DNA of 64,000 bases from Dolomedes plantarius. Taxonomy: Eukaryota > Arthropoda > Arachnida > Araneae > Dolomedidae. This document shows positions 1 to 11,820 of the stretch, in pieces. The position numbers and the translations under genes were made by a program. The notes beneath the pieces are model-generated. The model saw only the letters and a program-made list of their open reading frames with translations. It did not search any database and was not told the origin of the DNA. Location: positions 102,157,132 through 102,221,131 of the forward strand of contig OU015496.1 of NCBI GenBank assembly GCA_907164885.2, given 5' to 3'. Position 1 is the first letter of the stretch. Every line of letters starts with the position of its first letter.

Positions 1-327
1 TTAGATAATCTCGATCCTGTTTAAGACATTAATGGGTTTTATGCTTTTTTTTATTCAACAGAATGGAACGTAACATTGTATACAAGAATAGCAATTTATA
101 TCGTTCAATTTATACTGAAATTCTATTTTTTTTCCTCCGTCTAATGAGAGTTACTTTTGAGATTAAATTGTCATTCATTCAGTTACTGAGGATTGAAATA
201 AAAAAAAATATTGAAAATGGGATTTTTCCTTTTACACATGTAAACTCTTGAACGTCAAAAAATATAACGAAGGAGACACATTTTATTTACATGGTATTAA
301 TATGATGATTCTTAATATTTTCAGCTA
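1..327. other. AT-rich DNA, no gene recognised
   Basis: This stretch is AT-rich with homopolymer A and T runs. The only open frame is a 62-codon run at 63-251 with no recognisable motif, and I do not support it as a gene. Confidence 0.5.
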
Positions 328-514
<187 letters not shown>

Positions 515-865
515 TAAAGAATTGAACAGATTACAGAGTCAAATTCAAGAATAAGCAATTTATTTCGAGTGTCTAAAGCGTGCATCTTTTCTAGTAGACA
601 GCCAGTACCCGAGTGAGTTCCTCGCTAGCGTTGGTAAAATCGGCGGTTCAGAATTGCTGAGCAAAGATGCTTCTTTGCAAGCTGCATGAGTTGTGCATAG
701 GAAGATCTCCTTATTTGGTCATAGACAAAGGGTAAGAGGATTTCGTGGCTTCCCAGGGATTGCTGAGGCTATGAAAAATATTCGTGAGAACGGAATTCGG
801 TAATGCCATCCTAAGTATGGCAGGGAAAGAAAATTTACAGGGGATCAACTTAAAAATTTTATACT

Positions 866-868
<3 letters not shown>
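515..868. other. Unassigned DNA
   Basis: Mixed-composition sequence without a long open frame, terminal repeats or a tRNA-like box. It ends at the TA tract that precedes the next element. Confidence 0.4.

Positions 869-916
<48 letters not shown>
869..916. repeat. (TA)n microsatellite
   Basis: An uninterrupted TA tract abuts the left end of the MITE at 917, so the TA target site of that element lies inside or at the edge of the tract. Confidence 0.95.
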
Positions 917-921
<5 letters not shown>

Positions 922-1517
922 TCGAACCTCCATATATCGAAGTAGCAAATTGCGCGAAAAAAATTCGATATATAGAAATTTCGATATATAGAATTGAGCT
1001 TAGTCTTATAATTCTCCTAAAAAAATTAAAGCTAATTTTCGTATACGAAACTCCATTTCTAATTTATAAGCGAATCCCATTAAATGAAAGTTAATAACTA
1101 AAAAATGAATTAATATGAAAGATTTATTGATTACTACATATCTTTAAGAAAAAACAATATTGCAGACAGTGGTTACAATGATCACAGTTACATTCTTTTA
1201 AAAAAAACTACGAATATCTTGCTGAACATTTAGTTTTGTGGAAAGTTCAAAGAAATGTTCGTATTTATTCAGTCCACTAAAAACTTCATCAGGGACATGT
1301 TCCGAAAATTGAAGTGAATTCAAATGCCAAAAATTGGGAGATTTTATTCTAAAGTGGAATAAAATCTCCCAATTTGTCTTGAAAAAAATTTCGATATATA
1401 GAGATTTTTTCGATATATAGAAACAATTTTTCTATGTCATGAACATGGAGATTTGCTAAGAGTTCGATATATAGAAAATTTCGATATAGGGAAGTTCGAT
1501 ATATGGAGGTTCGACTG
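917..1517. mobile_element. Pogo/Tigger-like non-autonomous element (601 bp)
   Basis: The left end reads CAGTCGAACCTCCATATATC and the right end is its inverted counterpart (GGAGGTTCGACTG), each flanked by TA. CAG-starting ends with a TA target duplication are typical of the pogo/Tigger group. Internal copies of the phrase TTCGATATATAGAA lie next to both ends, giving iterated subterminal repeats. There is no coding region, so it would depend on a transposase supplied elsewhere. The family assignment rests on the ends alone. Confidence 0.8.
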
Positions 1518-1530
1518 TATTTATATATAT

Positions 1531-1768
1531 GGTTCCCCGTATAAAGTGCTTAAGTCAAAAAGAGTGATTTAAATATATCAAGTTATTGGCTTTTATACCA
1601 ATCTCAGAACATTAATTTTGACTTGATTATTTTGTACAAAGAAATGTACTTTTATATACAAAATTGATAGACTGAAGCCTTTTATACAAGTCAAAAGATT
1701 TTCTTTTATAAATACTAACAAATATCTAAAAATCCCTTTTTTTGACATCGCCCTTTATACAGGGCACC
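1531..1768. mobile_element. Small TIR element (238 bp), class uncertain
   Basis: The left end GGTTCCCCGTATAAAGTGC pairs with a right end that reads GGTGCCCTGTATAAAGGGC on the minus strand. The flanks are AT repeats, consistent with TA insertion. It has no coding capacity and is probably a MITE of the Tc1/mariner or pogo type. Confidence 0.65.
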
Positions 1769-1789
1769 ATATATATATATTATATATAG

Positions 1790-2006
1790 GGGCTTGTGGC
1801 GGCCCAGTGGTACAGCGCGCTGGTTTTCGGTGCTGAGGGTGCTCAGATCGAGTCCCAGCGTTGCGCCACGAAAAATGCCTCCGTTCGTGTCGTCCCTTCA
1901 TAGGGGGTAATGCTGTCCGCCTATATGGTGCCCCCACAATAAAATGGACAGTAAAACTGCGGCGTAGTAAGGGCCAATGTTTGAAATACAAGTGCCTCCG
2001 CATTGG

Positions 2007-2051
<45 letters not shown>
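1790..2051 (+). mobile_element. tRNA-derived SINE with poly(A) tail
   Basis: A Pol III A-box-like segment (GGCCCAGTGGTACAGCG near 1802) is followed by a B-box-like segment (ATCGAGTCCCAG near 1848). A tRNA-unrelated body ends in GCATTGG and then a run of about 42 A. The tail and head place it on the plus strand. It sits inside AT repeats, so its target duplication cannot be told apart from the repeat. Confidence 0.85.
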
Positions 2052-2055
<4 letters not shown>

Positions 2056-2056
2056 T

Positions 2057-2105
<49 letters not shown>
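2052..2105. repeat. (TA)n microsatellite after SINE tail
   Basis: A TA tract directly follows the A tail of the SINE and ends in a short ACACAC run. The A tail may have seeded it. Confidence 0.9.
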
Positions 2106-2108
<3 letters not shown>

Positions 2109-2125
2109 TTATTTATTTATCCATG

Positions 2126-2870
2126 CACTCTTTGACAAAAAGAGAAATCGAAACACCCAGTAGGAATCATCCCATTGAGATAGAATTTGGAACGTTAATC
2201 ATACACGCTCATTAATAGAAATTATTACAATTTCAGAACAATTGGACAATTTAATCGTACCGGAAGTTCAAGACATGGGAAGAAGTCAATATTTCGTTGG
2301 GTCAACTCTTGTTCAGATACAAGCTGTTACCTTGAGTGGCATGGATTCCTGAATTTCCTGAACGGTTGTTTGCAGTATTTCTTGTTAAATGGCGTTCAGT
2401 TGTGGACTAATTCGTCCACAGTATGAGATGGACGGAAGTGATGGACGTTTAGTATGAACGTCCCATAACACCTCTCCTGTCCTCGTTTGAGAACATATTT
2501 GGCCAAGGAAGTGTGATGCAAGCACGAAGCTGTCACGAGAGAATCTTGGTGGAAAATAGGGTCGGGAGCTTGCGAAAGGAACAGCAACACAACAGGTGGT
2601 CATACAATGCCGTTGACTTACCGTTGTACTGTTAGGGTGCGAAGACTACTAATGGTGTATGGATTTCAAAAGAGATGGCCCCCCAGTCCATAACTCGCTG
2701 TTATCGCCACGTTGGGTCCTACATTAAAGAGGGATCCGTCCGCAGGCCGGACTGTTTCTAGAAACGCTTGCGCCGTTCGTTGCTCTAGTAACACGACTAC
2801 GTCGGACCGACATCACATTGCATAACTGGACCGACGACGGCAGAAGAAAACAAAACCGGGTAGCTAAAAA
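2126..2870 (-). pseudogene. Decayed Tc1-like transposase with one terminal repeat
   Basis: On the minus strand this region translates, with stops and frameshifts, into typical Tc1 transposase pieces. WGAIS and TPLVV lie near 2660, a degraded LPWP block near 2500, and the C-terminal SMPLKV/ACI and DPTKY block near 2320. Only the C-terminal half is present. The gene end runs into the terminal repeat CACTCTTTGACAAAAA at 2126, whose inverted partner may be the solo end at 5311. The N-terminal DNA-binding domain is not seen. It is an inactive relic, much older than the copy at 51956. Confidence 0.75.
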
Positions 2871-2910
2871 AAACTTATCAAACAACCATAATAAAATATA
2901 AATACTATCT

Positions 2911-3248
2911 GTTGTTGTTTCCAGTGCCCTCTGGCCCGAAGTTCCAGACCAGGTCCATTTAGGCTTCGGGCTGAGTACTGCGGCTCCGGTTTATAATAGC
3001 ACCACAAGGGTCAGAGTCCGACTTGGCTAGATGTCACTACAATTTTGATCGAGCGACCCAGGGGTGACATCTGGGGGATCATACCTTCCCCACCCACTAA
3101 CCTAATAGAAGGACTTTCTCGTCTACGGATTTAACGGCCCATATCAAGCCGTAGAAATGAAGGTATTTGACGGCGCTTGTCGGGATTCGATCCGACCACC
3201 CTCAGTACCGAAATTCGACGCTCTACCGATGGTCTACCCCGAGTCCGC
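2911..3248 (-). mobile_element. tRNA-derived SINE (338 bp) with 11-bp target duplication
   Basis: The element is bounded by direct repeats AAATACTATCT at 2900-2910 and 3249-3259. On the minus strand it starts GCGGACTCGGGGTAGACC, has a B box GGATCGAATCCC, and ends in an AAC-type tail (GTTGTTGTTT on the plus strand). The same body recurs at 9537-10051, at 6410-6545 and in the inverted pair at 47864-48178. This copy gives clean family boundaries. Confidence 0.9.
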
Positions 3249-3259
3249 AAATACTATCT

Positions 3260-4620
3260 AAAAATTATAAAAGGTTTAAATAATGGGTAATATCCATAAT
3301 CTGGTATCTCATTATTTACACTGAATTTTTAACTAAAATAAATTTTTGCCAAAGAAATAATAACAAATGTATAAAACTTATCGTTTTAAAATTTTTAAGA
3401 AAAAACACTTCTTGAGTAGGAGAGAATCAAAATTCGACACGGCTAACTAACGTCTATATAGATTCGGAAAACGTCCGTTGGCCTCTAGTCGGTTTCAAGT
3501 CGGATTCCGAGGCCGACGAGGTCGGTCAAACGCCAGTGGGGTTGACTGACGTACACGTTCAACTTGGGCGGGGCTGAGTAAAAATCGGGACTCATCACGG
3601 ATAACAACTTGGCCTCACTGGGAGCTATTCCATGTTAATCGGTCCTGGCAGCCCCAAAGTCGCTGTTGACTATATACATAGGTCAGTGATAGCGTGGGGA
3701 ATGGCCTTCGTGAGTGTATTCCCCGCTCTTGAAGTCCTTTAGTGATGCTCCGGAGGTTACTTTAGCAACGTCGACACCGTGGATGCTTGATAGCAAGACA
3801 TACGTTGAAGTTATAGCTACCTTCACAGTTTTCTCGATCTTCATGTTTTGTCGTCGTCCTGGGCCGTCTGCTGCCAGCTTTTCATTGACATACCTTATGA
3901 TATAAATAAGTTAAGTATTAATAGTATTCTTTCAATAATTTATAAGTATTTTGCAAGCTTTGATTATTATATAATACTTATGATGGTACATGTAGTACTG
4001 GTTTTGTTTGGGAAACCCAGTGGGTCCCCTTATTGTAATTAGCTGCATTTATGCAGTTTTTGTATTAATAAAAAAAGGAAAATTTTGTATTAATAAAAAA
4101 AGGTGCAGTCAGGAACAGGTTTTATGGGTTTTAGTGTTGCCACCAATTAATTGTTAGTTAATTTTCAATTGGTCTTTTTTAAGTCGGAATTTGACTTATA
4201 CGTGGCCGACCTGCGGGTCCTGATGTGGACTGGCGGGGTTGCTGCCACGCGATTGGTTATCAGAAGAAATGGCCGATACGCAAAAGCGGAGGGGGTCGAG
4301 GTGTTTTCGAATTTTCATTGACATACCATTGTCCGCCCATTCCTGCCAACTTGGTCGAATTGCTGCTTCTCTGCGTCCCAAATGGAGAGCGATACGGCCA
4401 TTGAATCATCTGGCCTCTTTCATTGCAATAGAAGGTCTTCTTTCGAATTCCTTCATTTGGTTGTGATGTGCGCGAATTCGTAGACTAGACTTTGCCCCAG
4501 TCAGTGAAGATCAACACGATCAAAATCAAATAGAAGATTTGTCCTTGAAAGCGAGGATGTCTCTATTTTACCTCCACAATGCACAATTCCGATGTCCTGT
4601 AGCTTCTGCTTCATTGGCTA
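3260..4620. other. Unassigned, probably old transposon debris
   Basis: The parts at 3430-3870 and 4190-4470 are richer in G and C than the surroundings and share a short phrase (TTTCATTGACATACC) near 3880 and 4315. A 26-base stretch, TTTTGTATTAATAAAAAAAG and its flank, is repeated near 4055 and 4085. No domain could be recognised in any frame. Confidence 0.35.
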
Positions 4621-5203
4621 TCTTTATATTTAAGTTGCTAAGCGGACTTTTTGGGCAGTCCGTGAGAGAAAACTACTTCATCAGTTTACTTCATTTTGGT
4701 CTTAAACGAAAGATTGTAATCTGTAGATTTGTCAAATTTGGTTTTTGTAACCGCAATTTCTATTAATTAGCAATAATTTAGAATTAAAAATTGATTTCTG
4801 CGCATGCTCAGTGGTATGTTTAAATCTGTCTTTAGAAACTCACTGTTTCTGCGCATGCTCAGTGACATGTTTTAATGATAGTCTCTCTAGATCTCTCTCT
4901 GCCATTTTTATTTTTATGATAATTATGTTTGTGAAATATAAGATTAAACCTCCTGGAAATTGTTTATTTCGTGCTGTTTATTTAGCGATAATTTACAGTT
5001 AAAAAATTGCTTTCCGCGCATGCTCAGTGACATTTTTAAATCTGGCTTTAGATTCTCACTAAGCACGAGGCCGCTTAAACACATTAATTTGTTTCTGCGA
5101 ATTATATGATTTTTAACATTTGGCAATGATGTGTTGAGTATAATTTGTGTGTTAGAACATTTATTTACTATCTATCTGTCATGTTTTGACGGGTATAAAC
5201 TAG
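4621..5203 (+). mobile_element. Non-autonomous Helitron, family 2 (583 bp)
   Basis: It starts TCTTTATATTTAAGTTGC after an A and ends GGGTATAAACTAG before a T, matching the Helitron rule of 5' TC, 3' CTAG and insertion between A and T with no target duplication. A second copy at 11821-12341 shares both ends and much of the interior (for example GGGCAGTCCGTGAGAGAAAA). It has no coding region. Confidence 0.8.
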
Positions 5204-5249
5204 TAACCATTTAATTATTTTTTTGCATCCTCGGCAGAGAGGAATTTGA

Positions 5250-5311
5250 ATATCAAATTTGAAGTGTTCAAAATATTTTGGGGTATTTCGATTTTTTTTT
5301 GTCAAAGAGTG
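5250..5311. mobile_element. Solo Tc1 terminal repeat
   Basis: The segment ends TTTTGTCAAAGAGTG followed by TA, the inverted form of the terminal repeat at 2126. A short subterminal match (TCGAAATACCC against TCGAAACACCC) supports the same family. It may be the other end of the relic at 2126-2870, with everything between being later insertions, or an independent solo end. Confidence 0.6.
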
Positions 5312-5313
5312 TA

Positions 5314-6409
5314 AATCATACAGGTTTTGAAATCAAACTCACGAATTTAAATCTCAAATATTTATTCAATCACAAAAACATCAAGAATTTACAAAATATC
5401 AAAATCTTTCCCAAAGCATTTATGAAGTCTGATCAATCTAAAAATCTAAACATAACGTTTAGCAAGAAAAGCGTCCATTCCTTCAAAAATTATCCCTGTA
5501 AGCCTTCCCCGGGGGTTAAGAATGTCAGTCATATTTGTGGGGGAAAAAAAATGAAAGTTGCGTGGTAGATCCGGATAGACGAAGATTGTTATGACTGATC
5601 GAATTTTAGTTTTTCTGTCTGGGAGGATATAGTGGAATTTTATGGAGAGCTAAATAGAAATTGGAGCTTTGTCAAGGAATTGAGAGGACAGTCCTAATCA
5701 ATGAAACAGAAATGGCATTTTTCTCGATAAAGGAAATGACTGGGTATTATACTAATTGGCACAATAGCGTAGAGGGGATTTAGTTAAATTAGTGAAATCA
5801 GATTGATTGAAAAAAGGGAAGAAGAGAATGGGGATGCAAAATAGTGTATCATATATGTGTCGTTTTAATATATTTTACACAAAACATAAATATATTTTAG
5901 AGTAATTACAAGTATCTATCTCTTTCGTTTTCCATGAGTATTATTCTGTAATTTCCTTATCTCTTTTATTTTACTTGTCATACCATCTCTCTCCAATTAT
6001 ATACACACACACACATACACACACTATTTTGCTCTTCTCAAATTTACTTAAGTAGAAAGCAAACAAACTTATATTTCCAGAATAAGTTCCTGGTAGGGGT
6101 ACTTTAAATTTTTTCTAGTTATATTATTGTTTAAAACGTATTTTACTTCGTAGTAATGAATTTATTGCATTTTTGTTTTTACGATAAGAATAATTAAAAA
6201 CTTTTTTATAGTTGTGTTTACTTTCCATGCAACTCCGTTGAACTGTAATGGTTACTTTATATAAATCGTAATGTTATTGTTAGATATTTGTCAAGTAAGC
6301 ATATGCAGACCCCCATGTATATTTTTGCAGGAATTGTCTTTTATGAGAACCGTATAAAAATCGCACAACGTTTTACAAGCTCCTTAATAGAAAAGGCTTT
6401 ACCTATTTT
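5314..6409. other. AT-rich DNA, no gene recognised
   Basis: This stretch holds a weak CA microsatellite near 6002-6025 and otherwise AT-rich sequence. A 96-codon open frame from 5278 begins inside the Tc1 terminal repeat and has no recognisable domain, so I do not call it. Confidence 0.5.
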
Positions 6410-6545
6410 TAAATTACGAACAACCCCAGTGGAAACATCTGGGGAGATCGTACCTTCTTCCACCCTCACTGACCTCATAGAGGGCTTTTAGGTCGACAGA
6501 TTTAATGTGACCATATACCCGACCTAACGAACAGATTATAAGGTT
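6410..6545 (-). mobile_element. Internal SINE fragment
   Basis: The block with ACATCTGGGGAGATCGTACC, CACCCTCACTGACCTCATAG and CCATATACCCG matches the middle of the SINE at 2911-3248 in the same orientation. The tRNA-like head and the tail are missing, so it is a truncated copy. Confidence 0.65.
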
Positions 6546-6760
6546 ATTGATTGAATATTGGACAGATACAGCAAAAAGGGTGTTAGCAAATAGAAATATT
6601 TAGCATAAGACTATCCATTTGATTTCCATACAATGCGTTTTAGTATGTCAAATAGCTGTGAAGAAAAAACGGGTCATTTAATTATTCTATGTTTTTTTGG
6701 CCGTAAAGTTATAGTTGACTTATCTTAAACGGTTTGAAGGCTAAGGATAGACAGTTTGGA

Positions 6761-6893
6761 CCTGTTCACATAGAGCCCGTCATCGTCAGCGTTAAATTTT
6801 TCAACCAATCATATACCAATCAATGACCCATTTAACCAATCAGCGCCAACGGAGTCTTTAACGCTGACTCCGATGGAATTCTATGTGAACACG
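6761..6893. mobile_element. Short palindromic MITE (about 133 bp)
   Basis: The left arm CCTGTTCACATAGA and the inner TCAGCGTTAAA pair with an inverted right arm (TTTAACGCTGA and TCTATGTGAACACG). The loop contains repeated CCAATCA motifs. Almost the whole element can fold as a hairpin. I see no convincing target duplication, so the superfamily is open. Confidence 0.7.
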
Positions 6894-7085
6894 TCATTAC
6901 TCTGTGAAGGATTTAAGACTATTACTGTCTACCTTAGTTCCGACGGCTTATTTGTGAACTTGATATGATCAAACTGATTGCCGCGCAAGGCTCCGCTAGT
7001 GCAAAACCCCGTGTCTAGTTACACTGAATACAGCTAAACGGAATCAATCACCTTGCTAGATTCCACCTTTGTGGGTATTTATTTA
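6894..7085. other. Unassigned DNA
   Basis: No repeat or coding signal was recognised. Confidence 0.4.
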
Positions 7086-7792
7086 AAAGGTTCCAGGACA
7101 CAAAATTCTTCAAATTTTCGAAAGCAAATTTATTGCATTAAAATTTTTCTGTTCTTTTCCGCTTAAAATGACGTTTAAATCATGTTTCTATTTTAATTAG
7201 AACAGGAGATATTAATTTTTTGTTTTGAAACATTCTTATAGAAGCTAATATTTGTTATAAACCTTTAAATGCGTTTTTCTGCATGATAGGTTTTTTCGCC
7301 ATTTCTTGTCTTTAAATTGTTATAAGTCAAGAACCGTTAAATATAAATGGTTCAAACTTGGAACATGTCATTTTCAATTATTTTACTTTAATTTTGGTTC
7401 AGCAAATTTGAAAAAAAAATTACTTTTGAAAATATGATTTTTTAAAAATAAGTTACATAATTTTTTTGATATTTTTACTCTAAATATTTTTAATTTATTT
7501 AAAAAAATTGATATTTTAAGAAAAGCTGAATCGAAATTAAAAGTTATATACTTCTGTTTATTTAAATGAAAAATTTTGAAATTCGACAAATAACATTTCG
7601 AGTTATAACGATTTTAAATAACTCCCCTTTTTTAAATTTTAAATTTTAAAATGTTTTAAAAACTTTTTGAGAAGTTTTATGATGTGATTTTGTTTACAAA
7701 TTACATGGTTAACCATCACAAAAAAATTCAAAATTCTTTTTACTCAATAAATAATAATAAAAAAAAATAAAATGTGTCCCAGACCCCTCTTA
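7086..7792. mobile_element. Possible AT-rich TIR element
   Basis: The left edge CCAGGACACAAAATTC is imperfectly mirrored by the right edge (AAAATGTGTCCCAGAC). The interior is very AT-rich and has no long open frame. The pairing is weak and the call tentative. Confidence 0.3.
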
Positions 7793-8744
7793 AAGAAGCT
7801 GAAATAGTGGATGATTGAAGGGAGTATTTAAAAGAACATTTACATCGTAATAAAAGATGATTATGAACAGAGCAAAATCCAACTTCCTAAGTCCCTGGGG
7901 AAGAGTGCATGAAATAAAAACTGTCAGTAACTGTGGGGTTTAAGATGAGTTAAAGAATAAATGGGGCAAAAAGCTAATTTAAAATGACCGCATAAAGTCG
8001 TAATTGAAGTCAATTAACTCATAATTTGAAAATCGAAGATGTAATAAACGGTTATCTTCGTCGAGAGACCAATAAATTGTATTATTGCTTTCCAGCCAAA
8101 TGTAATGCTTTTTCATTCATCAGGAATTGAAACATTATTAAAACTCGATCCTCATGAGAGGGCTGTTCGTTCAGTGTGCATCTGCGATTAACATGCATAA
8201 TTATTGGGCCAGAAATTGCTGCGAATCAGTGGAGGGAATAATATGCTGTTCATGGTATTGCTGAAAGCGAATTAAAAGGACTATTGCATATTTTCCTATT
8301 GTATGTATATATTTTTATTTGCATTAAATGTCTTCATTTATAGCATATGCGTAGACACTAAGTAGGAAAACGTATTTGTAAGGGAATAAACTACTTTTGA
8401 TTAACGTCATTTCGGAGGCGTAATAAATAGTTATCTTCGTCAAGAGACCAATAGAGTGTATAATTCCTTTCTAGACAAAGTAATGCTATTTCACTTGCCC
8501 CCTAAATGAAGTTTTAGTAAAACTCTTTTCTCATGAGTAAGTTATTTACACAGCATACATCTGCTAACCATACGGATTTATCAGTCTGAAAATTCCCTTG
8601 AATGAAGTGAGTGGGAACAAGAAATAACCATTTTAAGTTTTAGTGAAAATGACTGAAAGACATTTTTCTTTAGACATACCTTTTTTTGCATCAAATGTAA
8701 GAAACGACGACATGTAAGAAACTTGTATACTTTCGATTTATTAG

Positions 8745-9473
8745 TCTATATATATAAAACAGTTCCGTAACTGACTGTCTTACTGACCGACAGATAACGC
8801 ACAGACCAAATCGCTGGACCTAAAGGGTTGAAATTTTGCATGGCGATTCTTCTTATAGTGTAGGGGTGCAATAAGAAAGATTTTTGGAAAAATTCTTAGA
8901 TTTTTTAAAATTAAATTCTTAAGCTGTTTTTGTAACATTCTTTGAAGTTTGAATTTAAAATAATCTGAGGATTATAAAACTTATATCACGAGAAAGATCA
9001 TAAAAATTCCGTTAAAATGAAATCTTTTTCGAATCTTCATCTCCATTTTCTGATTTTTTGGTGAATTTTAAAACATTAATTTTTAGACTTTAATATATTA
9101 AATGTTGATCACGTGGTTTCTTTTCTTTTTGTGCAACTTTAAACTAATTTTGCATCACGTGCATAACAACGAAAAAAATTGAAAAAAAAAAATGTTTTTC
9201 TTTCTAATTTCGCGGCAGACGATTGGACATTATCCAAAAAAAAATATTAAAATACAGTAAAAGAAATGTTCCTCAAACTTTACTATATTAACTATACTAT
9301 ATTCTTTAGTACGTTCTATTAGATTAAATTTGAATATTTTCTTCTACATTACTTTGTCTATAAAGATATCCGTTACGATTTTTTTTATAATTTTTTTTTT
9401 GCATTAATTGTATACATTGATCGTTGTATTTAATTTGAATCTAATCCACAGCGAAGCACGGGTATTCAGCTAG
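8745..9473 (+). mobile_element. Non-autonomous Helitron, family 1 (729 bp)
   Basis: It starts TCTATATATATAAAACAG and ends GGGTATTCAGCTAG, followed by T. Its interior (GTAACTGACTG, then AAGGGTTGAAATTTTGCATG) is shared with the larger copy at 12615-15508. Flanking satellite sequence rejoins as TATTAG plus TAGTCAAATAAATT, matching the uninterrupted unit near 10226. There is no Rep or helicase coding region. Confidence 0.85.
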
Positions 9474-9536
9474 TAGTCAAATAAATTTCTTTTGATTATC
9501 TTAATTTTGAAGACTAAGTTATCAACATTGCACAAC

Positions 9537-10051
9537 AGGCCTGAGGTCGCCTAGTTGTAACGCGTTGGGCTTCTACTGGGGGTGCTCGGTTCGAATCCAT
9601 TAAATATTTACGCCATTAAATACTTTCGTGTTTAGACTGGATATAAACACGTTAAATTCGTAGAGCAGAAAGTCCTTCTATGAAGTCGAGGCCGAATGGC
9701 TAGGGTGCTGGCATTCGGTACCAAAGTATGTGGGTTCGAGTCCCACTGTAGGCATGGGCGTTTGTAGCCTTTCAGAATCGGCTTTAAGCACTAGGTCCCG
9801 GTCTAATTAGCCCCTGTGTAGCAAAAATTAACAGTAGCACTCCAAACCAAACCAACCTATTATAAGGTCAGAGAGAGTGGAAGAAGGCAACATACCCCTA
9901 GATGTTGTCCTTGTGGGTGGTCGGGCAAAATTGATGTGGTAACAGGGAGTGGTGTTGGTTCACCTATTCGGTGTCCTCATTAAAAGCAACCAAATGATTA
10001 TATGAGAATGTCTTCAGTGACAAGTGCCCCGCATTGGCAAACAGCAACAAC
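9537..10051 (+). mobile_element. tRNA-derived SINE interrupted by a second SINE
   Basis: The head has a B box GGTTCGAATCC near 9590. The body matches the SINE at 2911-3248 and ends in an AACAGCAACAAC tail. Imperfect flanking repeats ACATTGCACAAC (9525) and ACATTGTTACAAC (10052) mark the insertion. A different SINE occupies 9687-9856; removing it leaves about 345 bp, close to the 338 bp of the other full copy. Confidence 0.8.
9687..9856 (+). mobile_element. tRNA-derived SINE nested in a SINE
   Basis: The head GAGGCCGAATGGCTAGGG and B box GGGTTCGAGTCCC are followed by a body with GGTCCCGGTCTAATTAG and an end rich in CCAAACC. It is the same family as the copies at 41751-41935 and 43288-43397. 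Flanks CTATGAAGTC and CTATTATAAGGTC look like a diverged target duplication inside the host SINE. Confidence 0.85.
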
Positions 10052-10602
10052 ACATTGTTACAACATGTTATCTCTCTTATAAATTTCAGCGCTGAAACTC
10101 GTCTTTGTTGGTGCTGCAATTTCAATGAACAACAGCGAGTTTTCCTTTTACATATCCATAATTTTTGCATTAAACATTCTATGAGAGCAATACGTAAGAG
10201 ACTCGTATACTTCAGAGTTATTAGTAAACGAATAAATTGCATTGTAAAATATATAATTGCATTCTAAATGAAGTTACGCTTTTCCATTTGCCCCGAATTG
10301 AAATTTCCTTAAACTCATATCGTATGAATAAGTTATTCACTAAGCATATGCTAACTATTTATCTCATTAGAAATTCTTTTGTATGAAGCGAGCAGACATA
10401 TTAAGATATCTAAGGACTTATGGAAAACGATTTAAATAAGCGGATTTAATATTTTCCTATAACATATACACTATTTTTGCATTAAACAAATGTAAAGAGA
10501 TTAAGCAAGAAGATCTTATAATTTAGAGTTATTAGTAAATGTAAAATAATTTAATTTCAAAGGCATAATTATAGCGGCTATCTTCGTAAAGGGATAGATA
10601 AA

Positions 10603-10951
10603 GTTTTTTTTCCAATGGCTGGGAGCTGAGCGACACTCTTTTCCCTGGAGAAGCCAGAAGTGTGTGACCACTTCGCCGTATGCATTAGTCCTGGGTGCAC
10701 CACAGGGGTGGGTCCGCGCTACACCCATACCGGTCCAGTAATTTTGAACCGGGTCAAGTCGGAGCACTTGACCCCGCACATCCAAAGGCAATGTTTGGGA
10801 ACTTGGAGGACATTGCAGCTACGACAGATTTTTTTCAAGTGTACCAGCCACCATTAGTGTACATGTCGGTGGTTTTGTCAGCGTCGGTTATCGAACCAGC
10901 AACTTACAGATCCCTGTCTCGACGCCTTTGCTGATTGGGCCACCGCGCCCT
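10603..10951 (-). mobile_element. tRNA-derived SINE (about 349 bp) with 9-bp target duplication
   Basis: Direct repeats ATAGATAAA at 10594-10602 and 10952-10960 flank the element. On the minus strand it starts AGGGCGCGGTGGCCCAATC, has a B box GGTTCGATAAC and ends GCCATTGG plus a run of A. Its 3' end resembles the SINE at 1790-2051 (CATTGG then A). It interrupts one satellite unit. Confidence 0.9.
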
Positions 10952-11820
10952 ATAGATAAATAAAGCGCATAGTTGCTTTTTGGCAATAATACACTTTACC
11001 TAAGTAATAGACCAGGGATAGAAACGTTACCAAAACTCGTTCCTAATGAACCAGATGTTCACTCAAATACTACTTCAAACTGCACATATTTACCGGGTCA
11101 TAAATACTTTTCATTGACGCAAGGGGAATGAAAAATAATCTGGTGCTTTACTGAAAAAGAATTTTAAACGAATTATTATTTTTCTACTGTACAAACATTA
11201 ATTTCTTTTGGTATGAAATGTATGTAAAAACAGTATGTAAGAAGCTCGCAAACTTCGAAGATATTAGTAAACAAACAAATCCCTTTAGCTGTTACGAAAA
11301 AAAAAAGATCTTCCGTGATGAAAGGAAATTCTTGACTGATATAGATATTCAGAAAAAAAAAAAAAAAAAAAAGTTCAGTAGCTAACAAATACTTTTAGAT
11401 AAAAGAATATGCCATTAAATGATAAAACTGGTTGGTACCAACAACATAACGTAATTAACAAAGTTTGAAACAGAAAAAAAATACTCTCTTCACTCCAGGC
11501 ACGTAGAGATGAAATCCAACGTGGAGAGTTGTAGAAAATCGAAGAACATGCGCGTAAAACTCCGATTGAGTATAAAAGATTGTGTTCCAGTTGGAAAAGC
11601 TTGTTCTTTCGTAGTCAAAAGAAGATGAAACTTTCCTGGAAAAATCCGAATAGAATAAGGCACCAAACAGAAAAGTAATTTAGTTGTAATTACGTTACTT
11701 AATTGTGCTTCTACAACACGGGTCAATGTTAAGAGTGAAACATGGGTTTAACGAGGGCAACTATTCATGTTGTTGCTGTTGCTATTTTTGATGTTACTAA
11801 TATACATTGCGTTAATAATA

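Noticed and set aside
1755..2215. Open frames running through a poly-Lys or poly-Phe stretch
   Set aside because: They come from the SINE body, its A tail and the following TA tract.
5278..5568. 96-codon plus-strand open frame
   Set aside because: It begins inside a Tc1 terminal repeat, and the rest has no motif and lysine/asparagine-rich AT-driven composition.
9580..9610. Possible functional tRNA genes, suggested by B-box sequences here and at other SINE heads
   Set aside because: None has a complete acceptor stem or cloverleaf; all continue into SINE bodies or satellite units.
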